Positions 5,489-6,316 of a DNA stretch of 6,316 nucleotides are shown piece by piece. The notes below the pieces were generated by a model, which made no database searches, had not been told where the DNA came from, and saw only the letters and a program-made list of their open reading frames with translations. This DNA comes from RH-AL1 sp964247745 (GTDB lineage Bacteria; Pseudomonadota; Alphaproteobacteria; Rhizobiales; Beijerinckiaceae). Position 1 is the first letter of the stretch. Every line of letters begins with the position of its first letter. The stretch is from positions 1-6,316 of the forward strand of contig CAXTVT010000132.1 in assembly GCA_964247745.1 (NCBI GenBank). The letters are read 5' to 3'. The position numbers and the translations under genes were made by a program.

Positions 5489-6316
5489 TCACGACGCCTC
5501 CAAGAGCTCTTCGGCCTCGGCGAGGTCGACGCTGACCAAAGTCGAGATTCCACGCTCGGCCTGCGTCACCCCGTAGAGCCGGTCCATCCGCGCCATGGTG
5601 ATCGGGTTGTGGGTGATCGTGAGGAAGCGGGTGTCGGTCTTGCCGCGCATCGCCTCGACGAGATCGCAGAAGCGCTCGACGTTGGCGTCGTCGAGCGGCG
5701 CGTCGACCTCGTCGAGCACACAGATCGGCGAGGGATTGGTGAGGAAGACGGCAAAGATCAGCGAGATTGCCGTCAGCGCCTGCTCACCCCCCGACAGCAG
5801 GCTCATCACCTGCGGCTTCTTCCCCGGCGGCCGAGCCAGGATCTCGAGACCGGCTTCCAGCGGATCCTCGGATTCGACGAGCTGAAGCTCCGCCTCGCCG
5901 CCGCCGAAGAGGCCGGTGAAGAGGTCCTTGAAGTGTGCGTTGACCGTGTCGAAGGCGCCGAGCAGCCGCTCGCGCCCCTCCTTGTTGAGGCTGGCGATGG
6001 CCTGGCGCAACCGCCGGATCGCCTCGGCGAGGTCGGCCTTCTCGTTGGCGAGAGCACCGGCCTGGCCTTCGAGGGCGGCGAGTTCCTCGTCGGCCCGCAG
6101 GTTGACCGAGCCGAGCCGGTCGCGATCCGCCTTGAGTGAATCCAGGCGCGCGGCAACGACCGCCGCCGCCGGCCGCTCGCCGCTCGCCGCCACGTCCGCC
6201 AGCGCCGGCAGCGCCGCCGGCCGACACTCGAGATCGACCGCGATCGCCCGCGACACCGCCTCCACGCGCTGCGTCGCCGCCTCGGCGCGCGCCTCGCAGC
6301 GCGCCTTGGCCTCGCG
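5489..6316 (-). CDS. smc: Chromosome segregation protein SMC, C-terminal fragment
   Basis: This is the last 275 residues of SMC, the condensin ATPase that organises and segregates the chromosome with ScpA and ScpB. The 5' part lies beyond the window edge. The fragment opens with an Ala/Arg/Glu-rich coiled-coil end (about residues 1-135 of the fragment), followed by the C-terminal half of the ATPase head. The ABC signature LSGGEQ is at fragment residues 174-179. Walker B (ICVLDEVDAPLD) follows, with the catalytic Asp-Glu at 202-203. FLTITHNP carries the switch histidine at 236. The closing LYGVTQAERGISTLVSVDL is typical of bacterial SMC rather than RecN or SbcC. The stop is a TGA at 5491-5489. 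The reading frame is open to the window edge; the GTG at 6265 is an internal valine codon, not a start. Confidence 0.96.
   Translation of the reverse strand, partial: REAKARCEARAEAATQRVEAVSRAIAVDLECRPAALPALADVAASGERPAAAVVAARLDSLKADRDRLGSVNLRADEELAALEGQAGALANEKADLAEAIRRLRQAIASLNKEGRERLLGAFDTVNAHFKDLFTGLFGGGEAELQLVESEDPLEAGLEILARPPGKKPQVMSLLSGGEQALTAISLIFAVFLTNPSPICVLDEVDAPLDDANVERFCDLVEAMRGKTDTRFLTITHNPITMARMDRLYGVTQAERGISTLVSVDLAEAEELLEAS

Noticed and set aside
5125..5553. A 142-codon minus-strand frame spanning the smc end, the intergenic region and nuoA, and a 63-codon frame at 5301-5492.
   Set aside because: Both are Arg/Ala/Pro-rich, lack a recognisable domain, overlap real genes in other frames, and run through the hairpin. 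There is no good ribosome-binding site or family match to support a small protein.
5477..6139. A 220-codon plus-strand frame antisense to smc.
   Set aside because: The minus strand carries the unmistakable SMC signature, Walker B and switch-histidine motifs, so this is the antisense shadow of that gene.

Overview
The window is the front half of a respiratory complex I operon (nuoABCDEFG), read entirely on the minus strand, preceded upstream by the 3' end of smc, the chromosome-segregation ATPase, on the same strand. Reading along the minus strand from right to left the order is: smc C-terminus (6316 to 5489, cut by the window edge), a 215-base intergenic region, nuoA (5273), nuoB, nuoC, nuoD, nuoE, nuoF, and the first 64 codons of nuoG (193 to 1, cut by the window edge).

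The DNA is GC-rich with strongly GC-biased third codon positions. nuoC and nuoD are separate genes, unlike the nuoCD fusion of enterobacteria. NuoB, NuoD and NuoE resemble alphaproteobacterial proteins, and the SMC tail (THNPITMARMDRLYGV) also has an alphaproteobacterial flavour. I infer an alphaproteobacterium, perhaps Rhodospirillales or Hyphomicrobiales/Rhizobiales-like, but cannot place it further from the sequence alone.

The nuo genes are packed very tightly: A/B overlap by 10 bases, B/C have a 29-base gap, C/D share ATGA, D/E share TGATG, E/F are 1 base apart and F/G 10 bases apart. Each gene has a Shine-Dalgarno-like sequence lying in or near the end of the gene before it, so this looks like one translationally coupled transcript. 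Together they encode most of the peripheral arm: the NADH/FMN module (NuoE N1a, NuoF FMN plus N3, NuoG N1b onward) and the quinone-side module (NuoB N2, NuoC, NuoD), plus the first membrane subunit NuoA. Every Fe-S ligand expected within the window is present, so the complex looks functional. The remaining genes (rest of nuoG, nuoHIJKLMN) would be expected to the left of position 1.

The only non-coding stretch of any size is 5274-5488. It holds a very strong hairpin just after the smc stop (5442-5484), a possible nuoA promoter, and an AT-rich 18-base imperfect dyad (5301-5318) that resembles the Irr-type iron control element of alphaproteobacteria. I found no mobile element, CRISPR array, RNA gene or novel defence-like system. 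The items most worth a second look are that dyad, the hairpin, and an unusual low-complexity C-terminal tail on NuoE.
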